A DNA stretch of 64,000 nt from Penelope pileata (lineage: Eukaryota > Chordata > Aves > Galliformes > Cracidae), in the NCBI GenBank assembly GCA_013396635.1, contig WBMW01001603.1, positions 246,966 to 310,965 on the forward strand. Reading direction: 5' to 3'. The first letter of the stretch is position 1, and each line of letters begins with the position of its first letter. Of the stretch, positions 1 to 11,389 are shown piece by piece. Both the position numbers and the translations under genes were made by a program. A model generated the notes under the pieces. The model saw only the letters and a program-made list of their open reading frames with translations, was not told the DNA's origin and did not search any database.

Positions 1-1512
1 AGATGGCACCGTGCAGCATGACACACATCCCCAGAGCACGTGGAGGTTCACGGGCATCCCCTTGGCCATCCTGAAGATGCCCTTTCATCCATAATGCTGG
101 CAGTGTGTCACCTCTGTGCTTGTCATGGGGTTTGCTATGGATGTTGCCCTTGGATTGCCACTCTTTCCCCAGCCCCTGAATTAGCAGTGCGTGTTCGCCT
201 TCTGCTCTTTTCAGCACCGCGTGCCTCGATAGGCTCAGTCGCCTGTCCTCTCCCCCAGAGCCCCCCTAACCTCTGGGGAAAGGGATGAAACAGCTGGCCA
301 ATAAAAATAGGAAATACTGAAAAGGTCAAATCATGCTATTACAATAAATTACCATAATTCAGAGTGTAAATCAGGCATTAAAATGATGATATGTTGCAAG
401 ACAGAGATTGGCATTAGACCTGAAAATGGCACAACATTAATGCAGTCTGAGGTCAAAGATCCAGCTGGGAAACGGTAAACATTTTAAAACCAGACCCTTA
501 TCGCTATAATCTTGTGATCTTCTGAGGCTGTCACGTCAGGCACTGCTGAATGATGGAAACAGCGTGCCGTGCTATGATTTATTTTCCATACTAAAGACTT
601 CAAAGCCAACAAGTGGGGGTAATTGAAAATAGAGATACAGGCAGCACTGGATAACCTTTAAATGGTTACCTCAAGCCATCGGCAGCTTGCTGATGGGAGG
701 GGGTGACATTTATCCTGTGTAATGTGGTAGCCTCTTCTTAAATGCCTCTCTGCTGTGGCTGGGGCAGTGGACAGTTAATGGAATAATAACGGTGTTAGCA
801 GGGACATCGTTGGGATGGCAGGGAGGATCCTACAGCATGGGGGGGCTCATGTCTGGGGCTCACGTCACACTCCTGCCTCAGGTATCCGGGGTGATTTTGG
901 ACAGGTTTCCACCTCAGGAAGGGGAGAAACGGATCCTGTTCTTCGTATTCAGATAAGATGTGATGGTCCTAATATTGGAAGGAGTTGAAAAGAATACATA
1001 ACGGATAACCAGGGTTAAAAAAAACATGCCAAGAATGAGGAAGGAAGGTGAGTAAGTACCTGTCTGGGTCTGAGACAGATGTCCCAGCTGGCCCAGTGGG
1101 CTCATCACCTCATTACAGCCTTCTGGTCTCCCCCATGCAGTTTTTTTTGCAATAAGAAGAGACAAGCACACAAAAAGGATGAGCTCTGAGGGAACCTTTG
1201 CGGGCACAAGCCACAAAATTTCCCCAAGGCACAACTACATGTTCCAGGCCAACCTCTTCCAGCTATTTGCTGTTTCCAGAGCTTTCCTAAGGCCTAGCTA
1301 GCCCTTAGCACACCCACAAGTGCCCAACGAGGTCACCCCAGGGCTTGCAGTGCAGTCTGGACTCCCCCTGGCTCCAACTCTGGTCTCCAGATCTCATTTC
1401 CAATCCAGCACGTCTCCTGGTGCAGGCTCTGTGGCCAGGGATGTGCTCATCCCTTGGTGTTCTTGTTACCATCTCAGATGAGCCACTTGCTCAAGCTGTG
1501 CTCTTGGCCAAG
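1..1512. other. Gene-free unique sequence
   Basis: No exon, RNA gene or recognisable repeat is visible here. The first 290 bases are moderately GC-rich with a short two-strand open frame that I regard as chance. Bases 290-660 form an AT-rich block listed separately. The rest is mixed-composition unique sequence. The open frame on the minus strand at 914-1234 has no domain signature. Confidence 0.6.
290..660. other. AT-rich, repeat-free block (candidate conserved non-coding element)
   Basis: The block is AT-rich, has no CR1 or microsatellite content, and contains short unbroken AT-rich words such as TTACAATAAATTACCATAAT. Texture of this kind is common in vertebrate conserved non-coding elements near developmental genes. 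Conservation is not visible from one sequence, so this is only a candidate for alignment. Confidence 0.22.
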
Positions 1513-1680
1513 TCATAGAATCATAAAGGTCGGAAAGGACCTCTAATATCATCTTAGATCTTAGAGGAAGGTTGGACTAGATGATCTTAGAGGTTTCTTC
1601 CAACTTTTATGATACTATGATTTAGCCCAACTGTCAATCCATCACCACCATGCCCACCAAGTCCTCCAAGATGCAGGACA
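1513..1680 (-). mobile_element. CR1 LINE 3' end, minus strand, interrupted by an inverted CR1 end (foldback)
   Basis: Bases 1513-1556 read as the reverse complement of a CR1 3' terminus (TCATAGAATCATAAAGGTCG onward). The interval 1571-1622 reads as a plus-strand CR1 terminus (GTTGGACTAGATGATCTTAG to GATACTATGA). From about 1624 the text CAACTGTCAATCCATCACCA returns to minus-strand CR1 body sequence. The simplest reading is a minus-strand CR1 3' fragment carrying a short plus-strand CR1 end a few dozen bases from its tail. The two ends can pair as a hairpin with arms of about 43 bp and a short loop. The element is 5'-truncated and non-coding. Confidence 0.8.
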
Positions 1681-2151
1681 CCTGATCAAGCCTGACTTTT
1701 ACAAACCCAACAAGCCCAAAAGCTTGTTTCTGCCATCTGTATGAGTCCAGTAAAACATACTGCACCCTCAGCATCCCCAGCTCCCCTGCCACAAAGATAC
1801 AGAATGGACACATCTCTCACCTTCTGAGCAGGATGCAAAAGGGATATCTGCTGTGCTTCAGTATTTACCCTCTGCCCACTTCTGCAGTCCTTGCTAAGGT
1901 GGCTGCTCCCAAGGAGCAGAGAAGCCTTAACCTGGAGACTGTGCAGGCTGGGGACACTTGGGAAGACCCATCCCAAGATGATCTTCCTCCTCCTCTATCA
2001 TCCTGCGGACAAATCCGAGGTATCAGCAAGAAATAGCAGGGATGATTAATCTGCCCTGCTCCCCCACCGCTCACCAAGGGACAGCAGCTGCTGGTGGCAA
2101 AAAGTCTTCTGCCCCTTTCCGGTATTTTCTGGTTAGTAAAAGAGGGGTGGG

Positions 2152-2188
2152 AATAAAAAAAAAGAAAAAAAAGGAAAGAAAAGAAAGA
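2152..2188. repeat. A-rich purine tract
   Basis: About 37 bases consist almost only of A with scattered G (runs of A separated by single or double G). This is simple low-complexity sequence. No adjoining LINE or processed pseudogene is visible that would make it a retrotransposition tail. Confidence 0.8.
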
Positions 2189-2269
2189 GCTAATTTCCCC
2201 CAGCAGCAGCCAGCACGTATTTTAATCCACAAGTCACTCAGCTGCAGAAACCTCCTGTTCTGAGCAGAT

Positions 2270-2680
2270 TTTCCATCTTCTAAAATTTGCTGTATCCCAG
2301 TAAAGCTCTTTCATTTCACACAGATTAAGAGTTAATTCAGGTCAAATAAGGATTAATTAGTCTGTGTAAACCAGCCCCAGACACTGATGCGCTGGAGATC
2401 TTTTTTAAATTAGTTGCTGTTACTGTAAGTCTGTATCTTCTGATGGCAAGACCTCTGGTGTATTATAAATTTGCAATCAGGTACCCCACGGGATGTGAGA
2501 TGAGGGAAAATGTCAGTCTTAACAGTGTTTAAATCCCTCCTGCCGCTGAACTGCAGCCTCTTTCAAATTAGGTCCTGTTGGCAAAATCAGATAAAGAGAT
2601 GGAAATAAATGATGTGAACAAAGGGCATCAAAGAGTATCATTTAAATTGTTATTGACTGTGGGCACAAAAAAAAGCACAG
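2270..2680. other. AT-rich, repeat-free block with TAATTA motif (candidate conserved non-coding element)
   Basis: The block lacks CR1 and other repeats. It contains the palindromic homeodomain-type core TAATTA at 2353-2358 inside GATTAATTAG, other TTAAT words nearby, and several AT-rich words. Such clustering fits an enhancer-like element, but cross-species conservation cannot be judged here. Confidence 0.25.
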
Positions 2681-5600
2681 CATGAAAACATACTTAATAA
2701 GAGGAGATAATAGGACCATGGAGACAGGTTTTTTTTGTTTGGAGAAAAAACATCAAATAATTTGTGTGCACGTGAATGCTTTTTCACCTAGTTTACAGGT
2801 AAGGGAGAGATTAATACAGGCTATATTTCACAGAGCAGGAAAAATTGCTTTGATATGCCATATGTAGTAACATCAGAGACTATTTACTCAGCCCTCAGTG
2901 CAGAAGGACCAAACCTGTTGCTGTTCGAGTGACTTCCAGGATCTCTCGTGACAACCTAAAACCATTTGGCAGAATTAACAAAAAGATTCAAGTGAACAAT
3001 TTTCTTTTGAGGGCTCAAGTGTGGGAAAACCTTTCAGGCAGACTCATTCAAGAGTGTGTAGTGATCTCTAAGGCATGGAGAGCTGAGAGAAAAATGAGGA
3101 GATACACACAGCCCCTCCATTGCTCTTAGAACTTCTCCTTGCAGATTTAGGGAATCTGCTTTGCCATATTTCTCTGGGTTGGCAACATACGTAGGTTGAA
3201 AATTGGGTTGAATTTAAAAATTCCAAGTGCATTGGGATAAAGGATAACAATTTGGAGATTACTGGGTTTTTGATTTTTCTTTTCAAATCTCCTAAGTGAT
3301 TTAGGAGTCACCATTCTATTCTTAGGACCAACTTCTGTGCAGACCCCTGCCCTGCAGCTAACCCATGCCATCGGCAGACCAGGCACAGCAGACACAACAC
3401 ACGGCACATGGAGGACAGCTCGTGCCAGAGCTGGGAGGTGACACAAAGCAGCAGGGAGTCAGCAGCACTCTCCCCTTGAGCCTGAATGCAACCCAAATAT
3501 TGTGTGTGAGACTGCACGTAACGCTTCTGCATCCCATGATGCAGAGTGGCCAGGGCGTTACATAGCCTCCATCACCCATGAGTGATGGTGCTCAACCCAA
3601 CGCCAGTGATGTTCAGAAGGAAACTGAAAGCCTGTGTACTGCTCACACCATCCCTCACCCTTGGCAGATGCACATAAATGTCTGTTTGGGGGAGACAGCA
3701 ATTAGATCTTTGTAGGATGCCCTGCTGAGAATAACATCCCTGAGACATTCATGTCTCAATGTCTCACCACTGGAATCACCCCAGGCTGTCCTGCTGGGGT
3801 ACAGCCTCCACAAGAGACAAGAGCAGCTATCCAAGCCAGGAATTTGTAATAATATTTCTCCAGACCTCTCTACCTCCCCATAGTGAGTTAAGGCAGTTGT
3901 TTCCCCTGCTTGTCTGCATTTACCTTGGAAATGGGCCCAGCCTAGCAGAGATGAGCAGCTTTGGAGACCTTCTGGTTCGGGCACGATGGGAATCCAGATG
4001 CAAGTGCCTTTGTAACATGGATAATGTTCAGCCCTGGATGTGACCAAGGGAGCTGGGGCCCATTTCTCCCGCTAAGAGAGGACTGCAGATGTGAACAGCG
4101 TGTTTTTAATCGAAACAGAAAATACAAAAAGCCCACCATGAGGCAGGCCCAGATTTCCTGATCTTGCTTCAGCTCACCCCTGTTGATTCTGTGATTTTCC
4201 CTCACTGCATCACGTTTGACAACTGCTTCGCCTGTAACAACTCCTAGCACCAAACTGGCTCTGAGCAGCGGAGCTTTTCCTGTTGTGTGTGTGTAGATTT
4301 TGAGCTCTTCCCTGCAGGGCTCTCCCCAGACATGCCCACTTGGCTCAGCCATGGAGCGAAGTTGCCCAGGCAATGCCACGCCATAACCAGCAGCAATGAT
4401 ACGCTGCACTTTTCAGCAAATCAGCGCTGCACCTGCAGCCTGAAAACAGGGCTCTTTGCAAAGAGGTTAAAAAAAGAAATGTGAAGTTGTTTTCTTGCCC
4501 TTCAGGGCCACATACATTTACAAGAGCCAATTTAATACCCATTACTACAAGTATTAGCACAGACAAAGCTTAGGCATCTCCACGGAGCCAAATCACACCT
4601 CTGAGCTGACATTTCTTTTTCCATCCTTGAGCTCCAATGACTGAATCATGTTCCCATCGAGAGGGATACATCTTTTATGATAGCCTGGTCTCCTGGAGGT
4701 TTTAAAACCCACATTCCTGCTGAAATAAACTCTCTCTAGCTCACCATCCAGCAGAGTGGAAGGAAATGTTGTCTCGTGCCTTGCCTCACGCCGTGCTGAT
4801 ACCACCGTGGTAGGACTAGGGAGGGAATGGGGACATCAGTATGGGTCTGAGCACTGGGAGAGGGAGAACAGAAAAGTAGTGGAGGGTGCCAAGCTCCCAG
4901 ACACTGTGGTACCCACATGGGTGGAGGCATTTCTAGTGTGGGTCTGGCAGCTGTGACCCCAGTGGTAAATACGCAAAGGGACCAAGTCACCTTCAGAGCA
5001 GCTCTGCTGGGGACACATGGAGGTGCCATGGTCACACCACTGCAGGGAGCACCCAGGGACATCCCCACCACACTCAGGGCTGCAGTCTGTCTGGATGAGG
5101 GGACCTGGCTGTGGGTCTCCAGTCTGTCCCCTGCTGCCCTGTGCACAGCTGGTGGGGCCTTCTGTAAACAGCTCAGACACCTTTTACACCCAGAGGGTCA
5201 TACATGTCTAGGTAGAGTTCAACAATTCTGAACTATGGGACAAAGAGCCTGAAGTACTGACCAGGGGCTTCCTGAACACAGCCAGCACATGGCTCTGGGT
5301 CTGGGCTGAACTTCAGTGCCTGAACCATGACATTGATGTGGTCTCTCCCCATAGGTCATTTCCCAGCATCTCCCCCCGCGGGCTGTGCACAACAGCTCGG
5401 GATCAGCTGAGTCTTCTCCACAGAGGGCAGAGCCACTGCAGGGACAGAGGGGTCAGCTCGGGGCTGGGCGAGCTGCCCGCTGCTGCTGTGCAGGAATCAG
5501 TCTCCTGCAGCCCCATAGGTCACCTCCAGACTTCTAAAAAATGTTTTTAATGACTCATATCATGTCCTTCAGATGAGGCGTTAAGTCAGGCTTCCTGGAG

Positions 5601-6137
5601 GGCATCGAGGTGGAAGTTTGAGGCTGCACAGCACTTTTTCAAAAGCAGAAAGGATGCAGCAGCACTGGAGCAAAGTCGGAGGCAGCATCTTGCTCTCTCC
5701 ATCAAGCAAGCTAAAAGGCACATTTGTCTGCATGAACTGCTGCTGAGCACCACAGCATGCTCCCTGAGCACAGACAGCTAATGCAAAGGTAAAGCACATT
5801 AGCATGTCATGCTCAGGAGACACCTCCTCATCCAAGACATGGTCCTCACCTCAGCTGCAGGCTGTTTTACCTTCTGTTGTCCCTGTGCATTGCACAGTGC
5901 TTTGACACTATCAGGTCTCACTCCCTTAGCCAAACAGCACTGTCTGGATAAAGGCTGTCTGAATAAACCAGAAATTTCCACTGCAGGAGATGTGATTTTA
6001 TTTCTGAGTAGACAGGCACCATGTGTAGGGCTGGGTATTATTCGAGCACTTGAAATAGGCCCCCAAAGCACAGGGCTGCAGGGGCCATTCATTCTGCATC
6101 CTGCACTCGTTCCTCCCCTCCTCCTCTCCCTGGCAGC

Positions 6138-6178
6138 TCGGATAACAGCAAATAACAGCAATAACTACAATAACACAA
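6138..6178. repeat. Degenerate AAC/AAT-rich low-complexity tract
   Basis: The text ATAACAGCAAATAACAGCAA followed by further AATAAC words is a short imperfect repeat. On the plus strand it encodes the Asn-rich patch (SNNYNN) in the middle of the long open frame at 5809-6582, which weakens the case that the frame is a real protein. Confidence 0.6.
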
Positions 6179-7240
6179 CGCTGCAAACCTTGGAAGAAAG
6201 CAGACATCTGCTGCCCATCAGATATTACACCTTGGTGACCGTGCAGCTCAGTAAGTATGAAAGTGATTACTTATTCCTTGACAGCATGGCCACAGCACGT
6301 AAATGGGAAGCTTTGTGCAGCAGACTTGCAAAGAAGATCTGGGAACAGCAGCAGAAGTCACCACTTCAGCTGCGAAAATGTCTGTGTTGCTCCTATTGTT
6401 GCCATGAGACATTCTGGGTAAAACAGCTGTGGGTTGATGACCATATGGGCCATCACAGGAAGCCTTCATTTCACCTGGGCACCATCAACCAGAAAGCATC
6501 TGTGGTGCTGGGGCACCCCAACTGCCCACCCCAATGGGAGCTGGGCACAGAGATGGATGGAGCTTCAGCTTCAAACTCCTAATGCCAAGGAAACAAATGC
6601 TGACCTGCCCAACCACCTACTAGTTTTTAACCTATTTTCAACAGCAGAGACAGCCTTTCCTTTCTTCTTGTTCACCTCTCATTTGCAGTCTTTGGACACT
6701 AGGAGTATGTTAGGATCACAGCTAGGTAGTGTGAAGCACTTCCCCTTGGAGGATTCAACACCAGCCCCCAGTTCAACTCGTTTTTTGGTATTAGGATGGT
6801 GGAGGCAGATCATCTTAGCTGTGCCACTGCTTCCCTGGAGGACAGAGCTAACTTCCTCAGCTCTCCTCAGTTCTCTTGAGGACACATTAAAGAAAATATT
6901 TACCAGCTGAAGGCTGCAAGTAAATAACACCATGGGTCAAGATGGGATATTTGCTAAGTGTGGGAGGTGCTGACAAGGGTGGCACAAACACTAGAGCTGT
7001 TGTGCTGACAGTGTTTGCTCTAGGGGAAGTGCAGTGTAGGGCTGGCTTCTCTGCTCCATGGACACAGGAGAGGTGTAAAACAGGGTACAGAATGATGAAG
7101 TGATGGGAAAGGCTTTAGGGCAAACAGTTCATGGAGATGATGCGTCTGAGCCAGACAGAGCTGAAGGAGACAGAAGTTGTTCTCCTTTTTGAGGCACAAG
7201 TGATTACATTTACAGTGGAGCTGGGGTAAGGATATAAAAA

Positions 7241-7319
7241 AGAATCATAAAATCTCAGGAGTTGGACTCAATGATCCTTAAGGGTCCCTTCCAACTCGGG
7301 ATATTCTATGATTCTATGA
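7241..7319 (+). mobile_element. CR1 LINE 3' end, plus strand
   Basis: Bases 7258-7319 match a CR1 3' terminus: GTTGGACTCAATGATCCTTA, then GGGTCCCTTCCAACTC and the tail ATTCTATGATTCTATGA. The preceding 17 bases (AGAATCATAAAATCTCA) look like the start of a CR1 end in the opposite orientation, recalling the foldback at 1.5 kb. Only the 3'-most part is present, as expected for heavily 5'-truncated copies. Confidence 0.85.
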
Positions 7320-8632
7320 ATCAGAGTATTTCACTTTGTGTCTTCTTCTGAAGTAGCTGGAGACTGCAAGTGTTCAGGGAAAAACACTGGACCAGAAACC
7401 TGACCCATCAGCATCCATTTAAACTAGAACAGCTTTTTTTGCCTAAGAAAATAGAGGCCCCGAGGCTAAAAGTCTTCTCTTCCTTCTGTCCAAGCCCCTC
7501 TGAAATCAATCCTGAACGATGCATGAGACAAATTTCACATCTCATTTTTCTCCTCCGATCTTCTCTCAGGAGAGCACACGTGTAGAACAGCTCTGTGCTT
7601 CTAGCCAAGCCTCTGCTGCTGTAAGCACAGCACCTGGGACTCAAACCCTGCTCTGCCCCACAGATAGGAGATGTCCATGCAGTACCTTATGGGTAGATGA
7701 CATTGCCCTTAGGAACAACTCTGCTGCAGCCAGGGGTGGGCTACAGAGGGCTCCCATGCCCCTTTCCTAAGTGCTGGCTCTGTTAGATCCATTAGTTTGA
7801 GCCCAGAGAACATGAGATATGCACTACAGAGCTGTGCACTCAGAAGCCTGGCTTCTGTCTGGATGAATCTGAACCATGGGTTGCTGGCATCATGCAACGC
7901 TGATGCTTGAGCACCTTTAGAGAAATGAGACAGCAGAGTCCTTCCTCTCCTCCTTACAGCAGTTTCCCACTGCAGTTCTTCCCCCACACCTCACCCTGCC
8001 CCAAGCTTTGCAACCCGTACCTGTGCTCCCCCATGTCCTTCCAGCTCATCGCCTGTAAAGATTCAAATCCTGAATCGCAACTCAAAGCTTTTCACAGGCA
8101 TTAGGGGAGTATTAAATGGGAAATTCTAAAACTAAATTATAGCTTCCCACTGGAAATGTTTTTTAAAAATACACGTCTGCTTTTAATTAGAAAGAAAAAT
8201 AAAAGTCCCTCTGTTGACTATGGGCTCCTTCCTCCCTACCACACACATTCCAGTCACTGAGAACAGAGCAACAAACCTCCACCAGTACTGGTGCACCTAC
8301 TGCGATGGCTCCGTGGAGGATGCAGCCCCGCTGGCACCTGGACAGGCTGTGACTGCAGAGGTCCCTGCGTGTGCTCCTCCAGGCAGCTCGGGGCCCTCTC
8401 TGCTGGGAAGGTGCGATGTGTTTGGCAGCAGGGCCTTCCTCCCTGGAGCTTCCTCACAGAGCCGTGAAAGCAGTTACGTGCAGGCAGCTCCAAGGATGAA
8501 GTCATTGGCTTCACGCTGAGAGCAGAGATTTCAGCCAAACCTGATGGTTTCAATAAAGCGAAGCTTGTGAGCTTGCTGCTTGATTCAACAGGACGATTTT
8601 TTTCTGCCACAGCACTGTGCAAGGTTTTAGAT
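7320..8632. other. Gene-free unique sequence
   Basis: No gene or repeat is recognised. The open frames seen here overlap on opposite strands and carry no domain signature. Bases 8100-8220 are AT-rich with TTTTAATTAG-type words. The interval ends where the hAT-like terminal sequence begins. Confidence 0.55.
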
Positions 8633-9400
8633 CAGGCATGTCCAGCCTACAGCCTGCAGGCCGCACTCAGCCCGGCACCGCTGCCCTACGGCCTACCCCT
8701 GCCCTGCGCCATCACGGCGGCGGCTCTGCCCCACCGAGCGGCCTGGCCCGGCCCCAGGCATGGGCCCATCACCCAGCAACACCCAAACATCGATGTGTGA
8801 GGAGCATTGAGCTGGGATCAGGTCATGGGAAGGGCTCAGTGCGGTGCTGACTCGAGTTATGGAAAATAATTTTATGTATTTTGATACATTGGCTAAACAC
8901 AGGCCTGTGATCAGCGAAAAACATGCAGCCTTGCGTTCTGTTTTGATAAAGGAATTTGAGAACAAGTTTTAAGATTGCCAAAAGAATCATCAATTTTTTG
9001 GGTATATTTACGACTCTATTTTCAGTCAACATAAATACATCCTGTGAATTTTCAAATGGAATATACAGAGTTGCAATCAGATATTCAACTCAAAGAAAAA
9101 TCCGATCATGTCTCTACTGGACCTTTCTCATCAAAGAAACATATCCCGAAATTCACAATCACGCCTTATTTACATCATCGCTTTTTGGCAGTACATACAT
9201 TTGTGAACAACTGTTTTCAAGGATGAATCACAGAAAGTAAAATGTCACCAAACATCTCTGACGAACGCCTCGAAACTCACTGAGAACTGCAACCACTGCC
9301 ATCGAACCAGGCTGGTGCATTAGTTTCAGAAAAATAAGATCAGATATCCCGCTAATTTTATGTTTTTGTTGCTCTCTATTTTTATGTTTTAATAATATAT
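8633..9400 (+). mobile_element. Degraded hAT (Charlie-like) DNA transposon, internally deleted
   Basis: The left edge at 8633 reads CAGGCATGTCCAGCCTACAG, which resembles the CAGG-type terminus of Charlie elements. About 130 bp of GC- and CpG-rich sequence follows. From roughly 8860 the plus strand encodes fragments of the C-terminal half of a hAT transposase. The N-terminal zinc finger and most of the catalytic core are missing, so this is a deletion derivative and cannot be active. I could not find the matching right terminal repeat or an 8 bp target duplication, so the right boundary is approximate. The family name is inferred from remembered similarity. Confidence 0.7.
8920..9340 (+). pseudogene. 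hAT transposase C-terminal fragment, frameshifted
   Basis: The translation at 9178-9225 gives SLFGSTYICEQLFSRM, the signature of the C-terminal hAT dimerisation region in Charlie-type transposases. Just upstream a different frame (from 9044) gives NFQMEYTELQSDIQLKEKS, matching the conserved segment that normally precedes it, so at least one frameshift separates the two. A third piece after 9240 reads ISDERLETH before a stop, again as expected for the family C-terminus. The segment before 9040 (LGIFTTLFSVNINT) also fits. Frameshifts and stops show an old, non-functional copy. There is no sign of host domestication, since no intact frame or splice structure is kept. Confidence 0.75.
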
Positions 9401-11389
9401 ATATTTAAAAGTTTTGTTAGTTGTATACATTCAGTTAGTTATATACATTAACTGAGCTACCCCTCCTCCTCCTCAGCTGCTTCATCAGTGCCCCACTGCA
9501 GCACTCAAGCTGAGTGCCCAAGCTTTGGGCTGCCTGTGGATATTCACCCAAATATTCAGTCAATCACCATTAGTTATAGCGGCTCATGGACAGTGACTTG
9601 TGGAGATGTGCATAACCACACTAAAGGAGAAGTTCACTACAGCAGAAATGCGTATAGAAATACACAAAGTACAATACACTGCTGTACAGAAGATGCACAG
9701 CTGAGCTGCAGCGTGCACAGAGCGCTGTCATCTCCTTCTCACAACCACTGCCCACTGATCCATCTCCCCCGAGCCTTATTCCCAGTTCCCAGGACTGGAA
9801 CCATTTCCATTTGATCCTATTGAGGATGGAGAAAAGAAACGTGCAATGTTTCTGTCTCAGCAAAAGGCACATCCACAGCCAGAACTGCATTTGCTTGAGG
9901 ATTTCACAGGCAAAATTCAGGCCAGGTCTCTTTTTCATGTTAATTGAGCATTTGTTTTTAATTTGGGGAAGTTCTGAGTTGAGACATTTTGCATTTTTTG
10001 TATTCAGATGTAATTACATGCTGTTATGGTAACTTAGGCCAGATCTGCGTCCTAGGGAAAGGAGTGTGAATATCTCTAACACTCAGAAAGCAGAATTCCA
10101 GCCCTCGCAGAGCTGACTAAACAGTTAAAAAAACAATCTTGCAAATATTTTTGTGAATGAAAGTGGTTGGCTATGACTCACCAGCACTTGGAAAACCACA
10201 GGGCATTTGGGAAATGTTTCCAATTCCCAAAAGCTTCACACAAGTCAGCATGAATTAGCATTCACCCCAAATTTCACAGTCTGTTATTCATTGCTCCCTA
10301 ATTTAAAACAACACGGAAATAAAAAATAATACCGCACGGCTTAGGTGACCGCTCCCGGGCTGTGTAAATCTGAATTAGCAGCACCACGCATTGCCCGTGG
10401 ATGGTGCCCTTCCAGCCAAAGCATCTGAAGAATAATTACAACTAAAAACTCTGAGTCGGAAGCTGTTCCTGAATAGTCCACAAACGAGAGGCAAAACCCG
10501 CCAGCAGGTTATGTATATATATATATATGCATACATATACACATATAAAAGCTTTGTTACTGATATACATTAACTGTATTATATATATACACACTATATA
10601 TATATATATATATATACACACACAATACCAAACCCCCAGGGTCTGAATCGCTGCTGTGTGTAAAGCTGTGTGTAGACCTCCCCGAGCTGGGGCCACAGGG
10701 ATGCCCTTCACATGCTCTGGGCTATCATACAGTGTCCTGGGAATTAACAAATACCTCAAATCTACCCCAATTTAGAGGGTGGAGAGAAATGTGACATGAT
10801 CTGTATATGTCAAGGAAGGGGCAGAAGTAGCTACAGAGCATACAGTTGGCTCCCAACCACCCAAAAATCAGTATTTACACAGGCTGTAATTCAATTTGAG
10901 ACCCATATAACAAAGAAAAGATACCAAGGCTGTGAAAAATGCCAGATCAGATTTTTTCCACCAGGGAAATCTGATTTTTGATCATATTCAGTATGACTGG
11001 TCCTGTACATGACCTCATCACATGGATTGCAGGTTCATCCTTCAAGAAATCCGCCCTGCTATCTCAGCTGTGCTCCAACACTTATGGCTGCGAGGACTGA
11101 AGTATACTCCACTTCCAACAACAACCCTTAGAAGACACATGGATTTTTTTTCTGCAGCTCTCTCACTCCTGAGAGCACTTACTGAGCTCCAAGAGACATT
11201 ATAATGATCAGGTAATTAATAACAAGCCTAGAAAACAGAACAGCATTATTTCTGCAAAGCTCTCCATGCCTCAGTTTCCCTGGCTGTGAAATGCAATAGC
11301 CACACTGTAACATAAACAGCAAAGAGCTGTAATAATTTACTATCCTGCAGTGATTTTTTCACCCATTAGGCTCCAAGGTGGACCATATG
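9401..11389. other. Gene-free sequence with TA/CA microsatellites
   Basis: No gene is recognised. An AT-rich stretch at 9391-9455 follows the hAT remnant and shares a 14-base word (ATATACATTAACTG) with 10560-10580. A TA/CA microsatellite lies at 10511-10626. Bases 9930-10440 are AT-rich unique sequence. Confidence 0.55.
10511..10626. repeat. (TA)n and (CA)n microsatellite, two blocks
   Basis: Bases 10511-10550 and 10577-10626 consist of TA dinucleotides grading into TACA/CACA. About 26 bases of non-repeat sequence lie between them. The second block contains an interrupted run of about nine or more TA units. The arrangement suggests a locus that is probably polymorphic in length. The open frame on the minus strand across it, rich in Ile and Tyr, is an artefact of the repeat. 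Confidence 0.9.

Larger units (their letters stand above)
1681..7240. other. Gene-free unique sequence with scattered AT-rich blocks
   Basis: No gene or interspersed repeat is recognisable. A purine-rich A tract lies at 2152-2188, an AT-rich block with homeodomain-type motifs at 2270-2680, and a small (GT)n run near 4283-4292. The stretch 3300-5550 is GC-richer and carries many overlapping open frames on both strands, none with domain signatures. The longest open frame of the window (5809-6582, plus) also falls here. It is discussed as a finding and is not called as a gene. Confidence 0.55.

Noticed and set aside
8045..8075. GATTCAAATCCTGAATC as a possible tRNA T-arm
   Set aside because: No acceptor stem, D-arm or anticodon arm can be placed around it.
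10442..10759. Minus-strand open frame rich in Ile and Tyr
   Set aside because: The unusual composition comes from translating the TA/CA microsatellite.
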